Shown here in pieces: positions 8,871 through 18,954 of a stretch of 22,930 nt of DNA; the first letter of the stretch is position 1; each line of letters starts with the position of its first letter. The stretch covers positions 45,083 through 68,012 of the forward strand of contig VHZZ01007563.1 in NCBI GenBank assembly GCA_009801015.1. Direction: 5' to 3'. A model generated the notes under the pieces. It ran no database searches. It had not been told where the DNA came from and saw only the letters and a list, made by a program, of their open reading frames with translations. The stretch is from Silene noctiflora (Eukaryota; Streptophyta; Magnoliopsida; Caryophyllales; Caryophyllaceae). The translations under genes and the position numbers were made by a program.

Positions 8871-10460
8871 GTATGTATGGAGGAGGATGGGATTTTGCTG
8901 CTGAGGATGTTCCCTTGAGGAACTTTTGCACGTGTGGTTTGATGTGCTATTAGAATTAGAGATGTGTTGTACGTTTACATTCATGTTTACATTTCCACAT
9001 GCATTTTGTAACATGTCAATATGTTTTGGTATTTACTTATGCTTTTGCATGGAGTTTGCATATATGTTTTTGAACAAATGTGGTTTAGGGAGGGAGCATG
9101 ATACCCCTATGATGAGATACGTCTCAACCGTGCCTTCCCTCTCCCCGTGGTCAGTACCCGTGTCCACCTGGTTAGCACTTGGGAAATGAGGCCGGTTTGA
9201 AGAGTCTTGACCACCCTGTGAGATCGAGAGGACCGTAGGCTAGACCTAGACTTTGACCTAACTACATATATGTGAGGTTTAAAGACTCCTTTGGGTCGGT
9301 GCATTCATACTTGACCCCCGTTTAGGATTGTGAGTAGGTCTCCTCGTGATACGTGTCATATCACTACGCATAAATGTGTCATTCATTCCTTAGACCATGA
9401 GATGTTTTTTTGTGCACAATTTTGAAACAAACTCATTACACGTATTTGTTTTAGCCTTACATTTTCAAACTAAGCCTTATTTCGACCCTTTAGATTAGGA
9501 CCACTTTTGTTAAACCCCTTGAGCCTTAGCCTCTGATTTGGCATATCCACTACACAAACTACATCCCAAAAACAACCTTTTCTTAATTAAGCCTTAATTA
9601 CTCTACAAATTAGTTTAGATCTACTTTAGTTGGATTGTTTACATTTAGTGATTGAGTTGTAATTGAAGAAATTGAAGAGTCTCTTCCATTATTAATCCAA
9701 AGTTTGAAACTTTCCTTATTGTTTGGTATAATTATCTTCTTATTTAGTTTTGTTTTGAATTGTTTACATTTCTAAGTTCTATTTACTTGTAGTTTGAATT
9801 AGTACAATGTCTATTGTTTTACTTATATTTGTTTCATCATTTGTTTACACTTGTCTTACAAGCATGAGTGAGTAGTCTCTTATAGAGTTTAGGGGGATCT
9901 TGAGTAAGGGTTGGACAAAAAATATGGGTAGTTAAGATATGGGTTTTAGGTAATTGTTTGGTTTACATGTATATGCATATGAAGTGTTTGATGAAATGTT
10001 TGCATGAAAGTTCAAGTCTTTTGTTGATTTATGCTTAGTATCCTCTTGCATGACAATGATAGAAGATGTTAGATAGTATATGTATGTTGAGTTTGGACCA
10101 AAGTGAAGATTTTGTGAAGGAATTTAGGTGACCTAAGTAATTAGGCTTTAAGCCTAAACCATTAAGTTGCCCATAACTTGTTAACCCTTTGTTCTAGTCC
10201 ACCTTATTTGAGTGAACCCAAAGACCTTACCCCTTTGTCAATTGTTTACAAATCCTTGTTATCATATTCACTTAGTTTAGTTGCATTTCGATTCATTAGT
10301 TTACATCTTATTCAATAGTTAACTACCTATTCTCTTGTTAGACTATAAACTTGGACTTGAGTAAACCGAGTATAAACCCCCACCATCTTTGTGATCGACC
10401 TCGATTTATACTACTTAAATTGGGTTATTTTATAAATAGTTTTTGATAAGGGAATGACGA
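8871..10460. other. Gene-free repeat-like segment, possibly LTR-retroelement non-coding DNA
   Basis: About 1.6 kb without a credible gene. The word GTTTACA recurs many times (for example about 8970-8995, 9638, 9840, 9960, 10250, 10300). A medium-GC block at 9100-9330 differs from its surroundings. GTGATCGACCTCGATTTATA at about 10391-10410 resembles motifs near the ends of some plant Ty3-type LTRs, from memory only. No primer-binding site or paired terminal repeat was found, so the assignment is weak. Confidence 0.3.
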
Positions 10461-10579
10461 CAAAACCATTCATTAGTAACCATTTTCATTGGTACCCCAT
10501 TTTATAGTATACATACCCAATTTATTTCTTTTCGTACTGCTTTTCCATTAACTTGTATTTGGTCTTCCAATAAGTTTAT

Positions 10580-10771
10580 TGAGAGACGGTCTCTCAGGAG
10601 ACCTACTCAATAAGTCTCCTGAGAGACCGTCTCTCAGTATATTAGTGAGAGACAACCAAGAAATAAACCAAAAACTAACTAAAAAGAAAAAGATAAATTT
10701 TAAATAAAAATAATAATAAACTCTTATAAGAGAGGTCTCTCACTAATATTGATGAGAGACCGTCTCTCTTA
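10580..10771. mobile_element. Nested inverted-repeat (foldback) element
   Basis: A perfect 23-bp inverted repeat (10580-10602 and 10614-10636, TGAGAGACGGTCTCTCAGGA...) surrounds an 11-bp loop. A second layer pairs the outer left arm GAGAGACGGTCTCTCA with GATGAGAGACCGTCTCTCTT at 10751-10770. A third pairs ATATTAGTGAGAGAC (10638-10652) with GTCTCTCACTAATAT (10736-10750). The result is a 192-bp multi-arm foldback without coding capacity. The GAGACGGTCTC core, itself palindromic, is common at the ends of plant non-autonomous DNA elements. Superfamily and target duplication were not determined. Confidence 0.65.
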
Positions 10772-11036
10772 AGAATTTGTGAATTTCAAAAAGAGTTTTA
10801 TTTTGAATATTTAAGGTTTAAGATTGAAAAGTATGAGCTTTAATTAAAGTATATAAGTTTTAATTTCAAAGGTTTCATTTATACTCAATATTGGGTTTAA
10901 TTACTTAGAATTTTAACTTCAGAACTAACAACTTTAAACTTTTTATTTCTTATGACTTTCAGTTTTGTCATTATAAATAAAGAGTTGTGCCTTACTTATG
11001 CAAAGTAGGATTTTAGTTTAATAACCACGAAAGTGG
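10772..11036. other. AT-rich intergenic DNA, nothing recognisable
   Basis: A/T-rich sequence with recurring AAGGTTT/TTTAATT words. No frame, repeat boundary or RNA gene is supported. Confidence 0.4.
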
Positions 11037-11127
11037 CAATTAGCCTTTATAACTTTGACCAATTGTGAGATTAAGCCCCATAAGTTACAAATGTAGTGAT
11101 TAGACCCCATAACTTTGGAAAAAAGTA
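11037..11127. repeat. Three diverged ~30-bp tandem units
   Basis: Three consecutive units start near 11037, 11067 and 11096. Each has the form GATTA-g-CCCCATAA-CTTTG with variation (TTAGCCTTTATAACTTTG, TTAAGCCCCATAAGTTAC, TTAGACCCCATAACTTTG). They sit at the edge of a very AT-rich tract (to about 11430) that holds nothing else I can recognise. Confidence 0.55.
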
Positions 11128-11429
11128 AAATATAACCCAACTTTTACTTTGAACATAAATATATCATTAAATCATTTTGTATTTAAACCAATTTATATTA
11201 AATAATTATTAATATTTAAAATTATCTAAATAATTTATTAACTTAATTTATAGAATATTTTTATTATTTTTAATATAATTGATATACATAAGAAATTTAT
11301 TTTACATATTTTAAATTTTATATAATTCATTCAAATATACGTTTAATAAATTGCATACAATTTATAAATTTATAATAACTTTTATTGTCAATTAAATTTT
11401 ATATAATTGAATGAAATTATTTTTTTAAA
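11128..11429. other. Extremely AT-rich tract
   Basis: About 300 bp of nearly pure A/T with short TTTATAA/ATTTAAT words and no coding potential. It ends in T-runs (11420-11426 and 11430-11439) that border the LINE. Confidence 0.5.
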
Positions 11430-11458
11430 TTTTTTTTTTGTGCAATTTTGATTAGAAA

Positions 11459-11815
11459 TCAGAAAATTGGTTCACTTTTAAACCCATACACCATTGAAAG
11501 ACAAAAAGTTTTACTTGTAACCATTTCCATTACTCTCATATTAATGCATTGTGCAGAATAATCCAAGAAGTCAACTTGAAATATAGTAGGATTCCATAAT
11601 ATCCAGATCCTTCCCTCTTTATGCCATCTAATATTTGTTGATAAGCTTCATTCATCCATGAGAATACCTCTAAGACACTTTAGAGACAAGGATTTAACCT
11701 TTGTCTCAAGGAGACCTAATAACCCCACCTTATTCATATGCATAACCCATTTAACATGCCTCGGCCTAGTAGGTTTATTTAGTCCCCTAACATTCTAAAC
11801 ACCAAGGTTATACAT
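11459..11815 (-). pseudogene. LINE ORF2 N-terminal fragment: endonuclease domain
   Basis: The frame opens at ATG 11815, which overlaps the ORF1 stop in a different phase (ATGTATAA). It contains NVRGLNKPTR at about 11794, the first motif of the apurinic-like endonuclease (catalytic Asn), and LLGLLETKVK downstream (catalytic Glu). WHKEGRIWILWNPT and SMVYGFKSEP, further conserved endonuclease blocks, follow. In-frame stops lie at codon 7 (11795-11797) and at 11648-11650. The frame ends in TGA at 11459-11461, about 20 bp before the A-run. The second half of the endonuclease and all of the reverse transcriptase are missing. Confidence 0.7.
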
Positions 11816-13072
11816 TCCCCACCATCTGGTGAGGAGCACTACCACTTATCACAATGCCTACCTTGGGTGTATTGGATTTATTCAATGCTTCTAGAAAATT
11901 TTGTTGTCCAAAGGTATGAATGCTACAGGCTCCATCAGTCACCTGTTGCCTGCTCATCCTTACAATAGGTCTAACTGGAGTACGACCCATGGAATATGTA
12001 CCATTCTTATGCCAGACTACTGGTGTTTGTAATTGATTTCAACAGTAGGTCCTTATTGGGGCACAACAACAAGGGTGGAGGGAACATTCTTTTGATGAAC
12101 TCCCTGTATTACTTGCTTTGGTCTCCATACTTGGGTAACCAGTTTAGCCTTAGCTGTTGGTTGTGTATATTTCTTTTTAGCTTTCCTACACTCCTCAGTG
12201 CTATGAACCACCCCTTTACACACCGAGCAGACTACCGATCTCCATTCATACTCAACTTCTATTTCAACCATCTCACCATGTTTATCTAGGAACTTCACTT
12301 TATCATATAGGATTTCCAAACCCTAACTCTATCATGACTCGAGCATATAATATCCTTGTTTTATCATCAGTGGCTTGGTCACATTTAATAAATTCACCCA
12401 AAAGACTAGCAATACGAGCCAACCCTTTCCTCCAAAATTTCAGCGAAAGTCTATGAAATTTGACCCAAACTGGTACAGATTGAACATCATGTTTTACCAA
12501 ATCAACATCAAGAGACCAAGGCTTAATAATTAAAGGTTTATTGTCAAATAAGTAATGTCCTTGTTTCAGAAGAGCATCCATAGCAGCTTTAGTCTTAAAC
12601 CTTACCAGAAAAACACCATTAGGCAGAAAGGACAACGTATCTACCTGATGGTGTATCCAAAGTCGACGAATAAAGCCTTCCACAATATCTCATGGCGGAT
12701 TCGCGCCTAGTATGAAGCAGTATACAGAGTGGCGCCAATAGTTCAGTTCTGCTTGCACCTTTTCTTCTGTAAACCGCAACAACTTTGGTTCCTCATCAAT
12801 GACTTCAAGTACTGAAGACACTTCTACTGGTACTGTCTCATCCTCCTCAATAACATCTTCAACCAAAGGATCAAGAGGTAATGGTGGGATTCCAACAATA
12901 GTACCCATAGTTTTCTCCTTACGCACATCATAACTTGATGGTCATTTCGAGTAAGTACATGAAATTCTTCCAGAATAATAGATGATAGTAGATCAAATTT
13001 ATTAGATGATTGTTGTTTTTGTTTTTGATGTGATAATGATTGATTTACGAAATTTTTTTCAGCCTTCACCAT
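11808..13072 (-). pseudogene. LINE ORF1 remnant: DUF4283 plus CCHC zinc knuckle
   Basis: It starts at ATG 13072 (MVKAEKNF). An acidic linker with a PPLPLDPLV motif leads into ELNYWRHSVYCFILGANPP, which in plant ORF1 proteins immediately precedes the DUF4283 core. The core (GFIRRLW...VDTLSFLPNGVFLVRF...WVKFHRLSLKFW) reads at 12303-12683. A CX2CX4HX4C knuckle (CSVCKGVVHSTEEC, zf-CCHC_4 type) is at 12188-12229. The C-terminal part occupies 11808-11990. An in-frame TGA interrupts it at 12690-12692, directly after GANPP. The reading frame changes between 12926 and 13072, near 12310, and between 11990 and 12053. Plant ORF1 proteins bind RNA and may act as nucleic-acid chaperones; this copy cannot make one. 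Confidence 0.75.
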
Positions 13073-13139
13073 GATTTTTGCGATTTTCTAGATTTCAGTG
13101 TTTCTCCTTGCTCTCTCTATCTCTACCATCTTTTTTCCT

Positions 13140-13361
13140 TCAAGATTAGTTTATCACTTTATGTTTTGGTTATCACTTTTGGAGTTTAAGACTTGTATTT
13201 TCTTTTGGGAGACTTGTAATTCTTTTACTCAAAGTTATTGCATTTAAATTTGTTTCATTATGGTTACTGTGTTGCGTACTACCTCGGAAAACCGAGATGG
13301 TGGCACCTTTGTACATTGGGGTAGTTCTTGTTAAGGCACCTCGGTGTATGGGGGTGTTATA
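13140..13361 (+). mobile_element. 3' end of a Ty3-type (chromovirus-like) LTR
   Basis: The sequence ends in TATGGGGGTGTTATA immediately before a tRNA-iMet primer-binding site, matching the GGGGTGT(T/C)A(C/T)A ends typical of plant chromovirus LTRs and the termini of the solo LTR at 18955-21465. Near the end two related words recur (GGCACCTTTGTACATTGGGG and GGCACCTCGGTGTATGGGGG). The upstream limit is uncertain because the LINE lies directly to the left. Old and incomplete. Confidence 0.5.
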
Positions 13362-13364
13362 AAG

Positions 13365-13376
13365 TGGTATCAGAGC
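13365..13376 (+). other. Primer-binding site (tRNA-iMet) of the Ty3-type element
   Basis: TGGTATCAGAGC is complementary to the 3' end of plant initiator tRNA-Met, the usual primer of Ty1-copia and chromovirus elements. It lies 3 bp after the LTR end. Confidence 0.7.
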
Positions 13377-14905
13377 GACGATTTTGGAACCTAAAATCAA
13401 TGAACAAAATGAACATAGGGTGTCTAAATAAAATGAACCTGGGTAGGAGTTTTTTAGAGTTACCGCAAAGGCTTGGGAGACGTCCCAAAGCCGCAACTTT
13501 GTCTTTACATCTTTGAACCGGTCACTACGGGGTGTCAAGGGATCGTTGATTGTTTATATGTTTTATATGTATGTTGCATGAGATAAGATGTGATTTGGAT
13601 GCGAGATGTTTTCGGAGTATGTGATTTATATGGTGGAATGTGTATGAGCAACGATGTTATTTTTTGTTTGTATATACTTAGTAACATGTGGCTAGGGATA
13701 TGTGTATGAGTATATGTATGTTTAAGCATGAGGGTAATTCGATCTTGGCGTGACTCGACCGAGTAAGGACTACTCGACCGAGCCTCTAGCACTCGACCGA
13801 GTGGGTAATTTGTGTTTTTCGGCAGTAGCTTCTAGAAGTTGTTGACTCGGCCGAGTGTGTAAGGTACTATATCGAGTAGGGTGTACTCGACCGAGTGCAA
13901 AGTGTACTCGACCGAGTACGTTTATCTATAGTTTTTGGTCAGTTTCTGGAGTGGTTGCACTCGACCGAGTACGTATCTGACTCGATCGAGTTGCTTGTAC
14001 TCGACCGAGTGTCTTTTGATACTCGACCGAGTACCCTCTTTGGGCGGTTTATGTTTACTTTGCCGAGTACGAGGTACTCGACCGAGTAAGTATTGTGGTG
14101 GTTCTGTCAGGCTTTTGTTTTGTGTGAACTCGAGTGAGTATGAGAGAACTCGATCAAGTGTGGCATACTCGGTCGAGTGTCGTGTACTCGATCGAGTGTC
14201 CGGTCCGTTACGTTATTTTTCCGTTGTTTGATATAAGTAACACGGGAAGCATATAATCAGGTTTCATAACTTAAAATCATTTTATTATTCTGCTTAAAAT
14301 ACTTTTCACAAAATGAGTCAACGACATCACTGCTTCCCTTGCTAATTTCATCATCCCAAGGCTAGGGTTCTTGGTTTTAGGGGATTTTCACATCTTAGCA
14401 CCCGTCAATCGTTAGGTAAGTTGTTTATCATAATTTTATGTTGTTTTGTTAAGATTAGTCAAATCGTAATTAGGTTAATTTAGGGGTTTTAGGGTGAATC
14501 ACAAATTATATGTCGTATTATTGATTGGTTGATACTATCTTAGGTGAGGACTTTGTAGAAGAAGCTTTCTAGTCTACTTTGTTTTGCATGGTGCTTGGAT
14601 CGTTGTTCAGGTAGGGTTTCCCTACTCAGTTGGCTGTTTAATTGATATACAGTGTAATGTGATGGTCTTGTATGGTTATTGTTTGGTTGAGATTTACTGT
14701 GTTGGTTATTGGTTATTGTTGTGGAGCCATTTTGGGGAGATGGTTCAACCTCATGTTCGCTTCTTGTGGCTCCCATCATAAGGGGGATGTGCACATTAAT
14801 GATCTGGGTTCGCTCGTTGCGATTAGTGGAGATTTTGGTGGTAAGTGTTGCACTTATGGTTATGATGACAAGTCCTTCATTTATTTAATCCCTCTTCACT
14901 AATGG
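13377..14905 (+). mobile_element. Ty3-type leader/LTR-like non-coding DNA
   Basis: Downstream of the primer-binding site the sequence is non-coding. It contains a G-rich leader, the dodecamer array (13753-14197), then a region like the right-hand LTR: CT-rich text, a donor-like GTTAG|GTAAGTTG near 14414, and GTGGCTCCCATCATAAGG near 14766. The shared array motif links it with the LTR beginning at 22374. It may be one element's leader or a second LTR piece joined to it; I cannot separate these. No gag or pol frame is present. The open frames at 14540-14902 and 13895-14231 are artefacts of repeat or base composition. Confidence 0.45.
13753..14197 (+). repeat. Array of 17 near-palindromic dodecamers, consensus ACTCGAYCGAGT
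   Basis: Sites end (final T or equivalent base) at 13764, 13783, 13802, 13856, 13877, 13896, 13917, 13970, 13991, 14010, 14032, 14068, 14087, 14139, 14159, 14178 and 14197. Successive spacings are 19, 19, 54, 21, 19, 21, 53, 21, 19, 22, 36, 19, 52, 20, 19 and 19 bp. The sites at 13856-13917 recur 114-115 bp later at 13970-14032, with similar spacer text between (GTTTTTCGGCAG versus GTTTTTGGTCAG), so there is a higher-order repeat with four sites per unit. Most copies are ACTCGACCGAGT or ACTCGATCGAGT; a few are degraded. Confidence 0.9.
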
Positions 14906-15522
14906 TATATGCTAGACATGTTTTGACAGGCTCACGAGGACATTTCTTTCGCTTGAAAAAATGGATGGAGCTTGGGCTTATATCTTGATTCGTGTCTAGT
15001 AATTTGTAAGAGTATAAAACTTGTGCTCACTCTTTGTATTCGGTCCAATAGATCATGGCTTACTATTTTTGACAAAGATTTTACAAAAATGATTTTATCA
15101 CCTCTATTTTTAAGCAAAGATTTTTTGTTGGAAAATTCCTTATTTTGGGCTAAATAATATCTTCTATTAAGGTGAGAAATTTGATTTTAAAGAGGAGTCA
15201 AATATTATCTTGAGAACTTGTGACAAATAATTTATTTGAAGAATCTTTTGGTTGCTTATTTTAGACGGTTGGTTTAGAAAATCTTAGCACATATAAATAT
15301 GCATGTGGAGACTCTTTTGGCAATACGCAATATTGAGTGAAAAAAAAGAGAGCTTTGCATATCATTGTCAAACATGTTTTTCAAAGGAATTTTTCCAAGT
15401 TATTTTCTCAAATGTATTCTTAAAATTGTCTTGAAAAATTATTTAAGCCGTGTTCTAAGACCGTTCCTTTGTGCACAAGTTTTATATTCCTAAAGATATA
15501 TTTTATTATCCATTATTCCAAT
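14906..15522. other. AT-rich DNA upstream of the copia LTR; might be part of it
   Basis: No gene is visible. ACATATAAATATGCATG at about 15290 is a TATA-box-like sequence, so the copia LTR could start further left than 15523, for example near TGTTTTGACAGG at about 14919. Without a second LTR for comparison this cannot be settled from sequence alone. Confidence 0.35.
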
Positions 15523-15972
15523 TGTTGAACCATATAAGGAGACATATTGTGTTGTAATTTTAATTTTATGAGAGAGTGATTTTGGGGTACGGGGTTGTAC
15601 TCGAGTCGCACGATCGGGATAGATCGTGGGGGTTTTCTTTGTAATTGAGTTTCGTTATAAAGAAAATATTAATAAGAGAGAGGGTGGACGTTGACCTTTA
15701 AAGAGTAGGTCGAACCACGTTAAAAATCTTGTGTCTCGTGCCTTCTTTCTTTTATTTGTTTTCGTTCACTTTTAGTTTCGTATTTCTAACTCACGCATAC
15801 GACCAAAGTTGTACAACACAATTCTTATTGTTTAAAAAGTCACCGAGGCTGTTTAATTTGCATGTGTACTGCTTCAGTATTGAACGTGAACGCGCTTTTT
15901 ACTTTAAATTTTTAAAAAAGGTACTTAATTCACCCCCTCTCCCTCTTAAGTACCGGATTGATAAACTCAACA
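15523..15972 (+). mobile_element. Candidate 5' LTR of the SIRE-like Ty1-copia fossil
   Basis: It begins TGTTGA and ends TCAACA, a 6-bp inverted terminus of the standard TG...CA kind, with the primer-binding site 2 bp later. It contains a TATA-like TTATAAAG at about 15654 and pyrimidine-rich R/U5-like sequence. The 3' end is firm, the 5' end is a proposal. The partner LTR is not in the window, so LTR-LTR divergence cannot give an age. Confidence 0.5.
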
Positions 15973-18954
15973 TTTGGTATCAGAGCCTCGTGCTCTTGAT
16001 TGCCTTACCGCAACGAGTTTGATCCTTTTAAGTTTATCTTTTTGTGTTTATTTGTTCGGTTTTCAATTAATTTCAAGTCTATCAAATGTCATGTCTTCGA
16101 TGGCACGGACTATGGCTAGTGGAAAAATCGTATGATGCATTTTATACAAGGAACTGATTATGAACGTTGGGTAATCATTCAAAATGGTCTCCTTGCTATA
16201 ACTACCACCAATGTTGATGGTGTTACTAGTGAAAAAGCACCAAAGGACTACACATCCAATGATTACAAAAAGGCGGATAAGAACTTTAGGGCCATATCAC
16301 TTCTTCAATCCGGTATTGGTGAATCTGAAATAAGTCGCATTGCAGGATGTAAAACGGCCAAACAAATGTGGGATAGTCTAGAACTATCCCATGAGGGAAC
16401 TATTCAAGTAAAGAAACAACGTATTGACATCTTAATGCAACAATACGAATCTTTCAAAATGCAAACAGATGAATTTATTAAGAGTACGTCTTCACGCTTT
16501 TCCAACATAATTAACAAACTTGCTAATCTTGGTAGAAATTTTGAAACTGAGGACATTGTCCGTAAAATTTTAAGAAGTCTAACAAAAAAATGGCAAGCCA
16601 AGGTCACGGCCATGAAGAGGCAAGAGATTTAACCACTCTCACCTATGAAGCTTTAATAGGATCTTTTATGGCACACGAATTAGTTCTTGAAAATGGTGCC
16701 GATGAGAAACCCAAAGCTAAGGGACTAGCCTTGAATTCCATCTCAAGTGATAATGAAAGTGATCTTGAGGAGGAAGTTGCCTTGTTATCCAAACGAATTG
16801 CTAAAATCATTAGAAAGCAAAATCAAGGAAAGTTCGATAGTTATAAACCAAAAACCTTTGTTCCTTCCTCATCTTCATCACGTCCCATATCTAGAATGGG
16901 CTGCTTCAAATGTGGTGAACGAGATCATCAGGTTCGTAATTGTCCTAAATAGGAAGAAGAAAAATCTAAGGACAGACGTGATAGATCTAAGCAGGAGTAC
17001 AAACGTGCAATGATCACTGCTATTTGGGGTGAGTCTGATTCAGAAGACGATGAACCACCTAATGACGAGAAAGATGAGAAGTTGTATCTTATATCCATCT
17101 ACAAACCAATATCTCAACGAAAAAGGGATGAGGACACACTTAGATGTGTCATGGCTCACTCAGAAGCCTCGGATAGCGAATCATAAGATGAGGTAAATCT
17201 CTCTAATCTCAAAGTTAAAATAAGGTCGTTATCTAAAGAGAAAATTTTGAGATTACTTGATGAGACTTTGGGTATTAGTTATGAACAGAATAAGCGTCTT
17301 AGTGCTATGCAATCTGAAATAGAAAGTATAGAGGAGGAGAATATTGAGTTAAAACGTGATCTGAATAATATTAAAAACAAACATTCGACTACAGTGTTTA
17401 TTCTGAACTCATTGTTGAGAACCAGTCTCTTGTCAGCAAGATCCATGTGTTAACTAAGGAACTAGATTAGATGAAAAGGATACATGTTACTATCTCGACC
17501 ACTTATTCTGAAATTCGTTCTAAGTTCAATAGATTAAATGTTGATTATGATGCTCTTCTTAATAACAATAAAAATTTACTTGTAAGAGTACAAAATATGG
17601 AGACCAATTTGATTAAGGCTAGAAATGTTGTAGCTAAATCGGAAGGAAGTGATACCGTGCTAAAATTTATGGTCAATCAATCTAAGAACCCTAAGAAACT
17701 TGGATTAGGCTATGACTCTTGTTCCGACATCAGACAAAACGATCGTCAATATCATACTGTCTAGGTTTCTGAACAGAAATTAGACACTCCTCCAGACTGT
17801 TCAAAACTAAATGATGCTAGTAATGTTAAGAAACCTGAACCTAACGATAAAGATTTTTGCAAACATAAGTACGTGGGTTTACCTGAATATATCATTTGCA
17901 AATTTTGTGGAAATACAGGTCACGTATTCAATGCCTGCCAAAGACGTTTAGGATACTTGGATCAAAACATAAGAGTTATTAAGATGTGGATTAGGAAAGA
18001 TATTTTAGATATTGTTCGTCATAAGAATGAACCCAAACTCGTTTGGGTTCCTAAATCACCTAACTAATCTATTTTGCAGGGCCATATGAGAGGAGGTAGC
18101 CGTTGGTATCTTGATAGAGGATGTTCACGACATATGACAGGTAATAGACGCCAATTCCTCTCATTATCGTTTTACAATGGTGGGAATGTGACATTCGGAG
18201 ACAACAAAAAAGGTGAGGTAGTTGGCATTGGCAAAATTGGTAAGTCTCTTTCACATTCCATCGATGATGTGCTGCTTGTAAAGGGTCTTAAACACAATTT
18301 GATTAGTATTTCTCAGTTATGTGATAAAGGAAATAAAGTCGAATTTCATGCAAACATTTGTTACATAATCAAGGAAAGTACTAATGAAATTGTTCTTGAA
18401 GGTAATATAGTCAATAAAATTTATGTGGCTGACCTAGGAATTGTTCCGAGGGCAACCATTAAGTGTTTGTTAGTCATGCAAAACGATCCTATTTTATGGC
18501 ATAAAAGATTTGGACATGTTGGCTTTTCTTCATTGAACAAACTTAACAAACTCGATTTTGTGGATGGTTTACCATTTATTAAATTTGAAATTGAAGGAGT
18601 TTGTGATGTTTGTGCTCGATTAAACATGTTCAAAGTTCTTTCAAATCTAAAAGGTTTGTTAGCACCACCGAGCCTCCATAACTCATTCACATGGGTTTGT
18701 GTGGTCCGATGAGGATTAGAAGCCGAGGTGGAAGTCTTTACGTGTGTGTTCTTGTGGATGATTATTCACAATTTGTTTGGACCTTATTTTTACATGCTAA
18801 AAGTGAAACTTTCGAAGAATTTCATATCTTAATTAAAAAGCTCCAAAACAAACTCGGCCACACATTGATCTCCATTAGAACCGATCATGGAAGAGAATTT
18901 GAGAATGACTCGTTTATATAATTTTACAGGGAACATGGGATTGATCACAATTTC
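15973..18954 (+). mobile_element. Ty1-copia (SIRE/Maximus-like) fossil, 5' portion: gag, protease, pre-integrase, start of integrase
   Basis: Parts in order: PBS (15975-15986); gag retrotran_gag/UBN2-type domain (16132-16632); acidic/serine-rich linker and first CCHC knuckle (16902-16943, CFKCGERDHQVRNC); a Glu/Lys-rich coiled-coil-like stretch (about 17247-17764); a second knuckle (17897-17938, CKFCGNTGHVFNAC) followed by a VWVPK motif; copia protease region (from about 18104, GCSRHMTG); GAG_pre-integrase zinc-binding His/Cys region (18494-18620, LWHKRFGHVG, then CDVC); and integrase core (18691-18921, VDDYSQFVW and RTDHGREF). The long gag with coiled coil and second knuckle, and the KVTAM..A.DL..L..E.L gag motif, point to the SIRE/Maximus lineage. 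The coding region is broken in several places (roughly half a dozen) plus one large insertion, so this is an old inactive copy. Confidence 0.8.
15975..15986 (+). other. Primer-binding site (tRNA-iMet) of the copia element
   Basis: TGGTATCAGAGC, complementary to the 3' end of initiator tRNA-Met, placed 2 bp after the CA that closes the LTR. Normal spacing for plant Ty1-copia. Confidence 0.85.

Larger units (their letters stand above)
11430..13135 (-). mobile_element. L1-type LINE, 5' half only, ending in an A-run
   Basis: On the minus strand the order is a short leader, ORF1 (N-terminal region, DUF4283 domain, zinc knuckle, C-terminal region), the start of ORF2 (endonuclease), a stop, then an A-run (T-run 11430-11439 on the plus strand). 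That is the layout of plant L1-clade non-LTR retrotransposons, except that reverse transcriptase and the rest of ORF2 are absent. Retaining the 5' part while lacking the 3' part is the opposite of ordinary LINE 5' truncation. Internal stops and frame changes show that it is old and inactive. Target duplications were not identified. The GA-rich leader upstream of the first ATG (13072) places the 5' end near 13130. Confidence 0.75.

Noticed and set aside
12053-12289. Plus-strand 97-codon frame (11996-12289)
   Set aside because: Antisense to the LINE zinc-knuckle region, which has the recognisable motif.
13365-13376. tRNA-related gene at TGGTATCAGAGC (also at 15975)
   Set aside because: Both lie directly after LTR ends and are primer-binding sites.
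13753-14197. CRISPR-like array of regularly spaced repeats
   Set aside because: Repeats are only 12 bp, spacers are 7-42 bp and partly homologous, and the context is a plant retroelement.
13895-14231. Open frames rich in LDRV/TRPS words
   Set aside because: They are generated by the ACTCGACCGAGT array read in frame; no independent coding evidence.
14540-14902. Overlapping frames of 65-84 codons
   Set aside because: No recognisable domain; located in LTR-like non-coding sequence.
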